Assembly (NCBI GenBank): GCA_964445575.1
Contig: CAYULB010000086.1
Span: 1-6,274, forward strand
Source of the DNA: WJMT01 sp964445575
GTDB lineage: Bacteria > Acidobacteriota > Aminicenantia > Aminicenantales > Aminicenantaceae
DNA length: 6,274 bases
Reading direction: 5' to 3'
The position numbers and the translations under genes are program-made. The notes under the pieces are model-generated. The model searched no databases, was not told where the DNA came from, and saw nothing but the letters and a program-made list of their open reading frames with translations. Shown piece by piece: positions 6,271 to 6,274 of this stretch. The stretch's first letter is position 1; each line of letters opens with the position of its first letter.

Positions 6271-6274
6271 AAAA

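Noticed and set aside
6268..6274. End of operon or terminator after glyS.
   Set aside because: Only four adenines follow the stop codon, so neither a terminator nor continuation to another gene can be judged.

Overview
The window is a compact, plus-strand bacterial operon segment devoted to glycine. In order it holds a probable 3' tail of gcvT, then complete gcvH, gcvPA, gcvPB, glyQ and glyS. The gaps after gcvH are 23, 26, 13 and 5 nt. No complete gene lies on the minus strand, no stretch over 100 nt is non-coding, and I see no mobile element, CRISPR array, tRNA or rRNA.

Layout: bases 1-36 read as the end of an upstream frame whose last residues resemble a GcvT C-terminus. Bases 37-83 are a short leader with an AT-rich hexamer and a perfect Shine-Dalgarno sequence. 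Bases 84-3318 encode the lipoyl carrier H and the two subunits (PA and PB) of the split glycine decarboxylase (P-protein). Bases 3332-6270 encode the alpha and beta chains of the bacterial heterotetrameric glycyl-tRNA synthetase. The window stops four bases after the glyS stop codon, so any terminator or next gene is out of sight.

How the genes work together: P-protein decarboxylates glycine and loads the aminomethyl group on lipoyl-GcvH. T-protein (probably just upstream) would release ammonia and 5,10-methylene-tetrahydrofolate, and an L-protein encoded elsewhere would reoxidise the dihydrolipoyl arm. GlyQ and GlyS charge tRNA-Gly with the same amino acid. The cluster therefore links glycine breakdown (or, run in reverse, glycine synthesis) to glycine use in translation.

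Organism: a bacterium using the standard code, moderately AT-rich (roughly 40% GC by eye), with ATG starts and clear Shine-Dalgarno sites. The split GcvPA/GcvPB and the separate glyQ/glyS argue against Actinobacteria, Bacteroidota and mollicutes, which generally use the single-chain GlyRS. Bacillota-like, Thermotogota-like or uncultured anaerobic lineages such as Aminicenantota would fit, but the window holds no decisive marker. I found no undescribed system here. The points worth a second look are the gcv-glyQS coupling, a mini-ORF bridging gcvPA and gcvPB, and a few divergent motifs in the synthetase.
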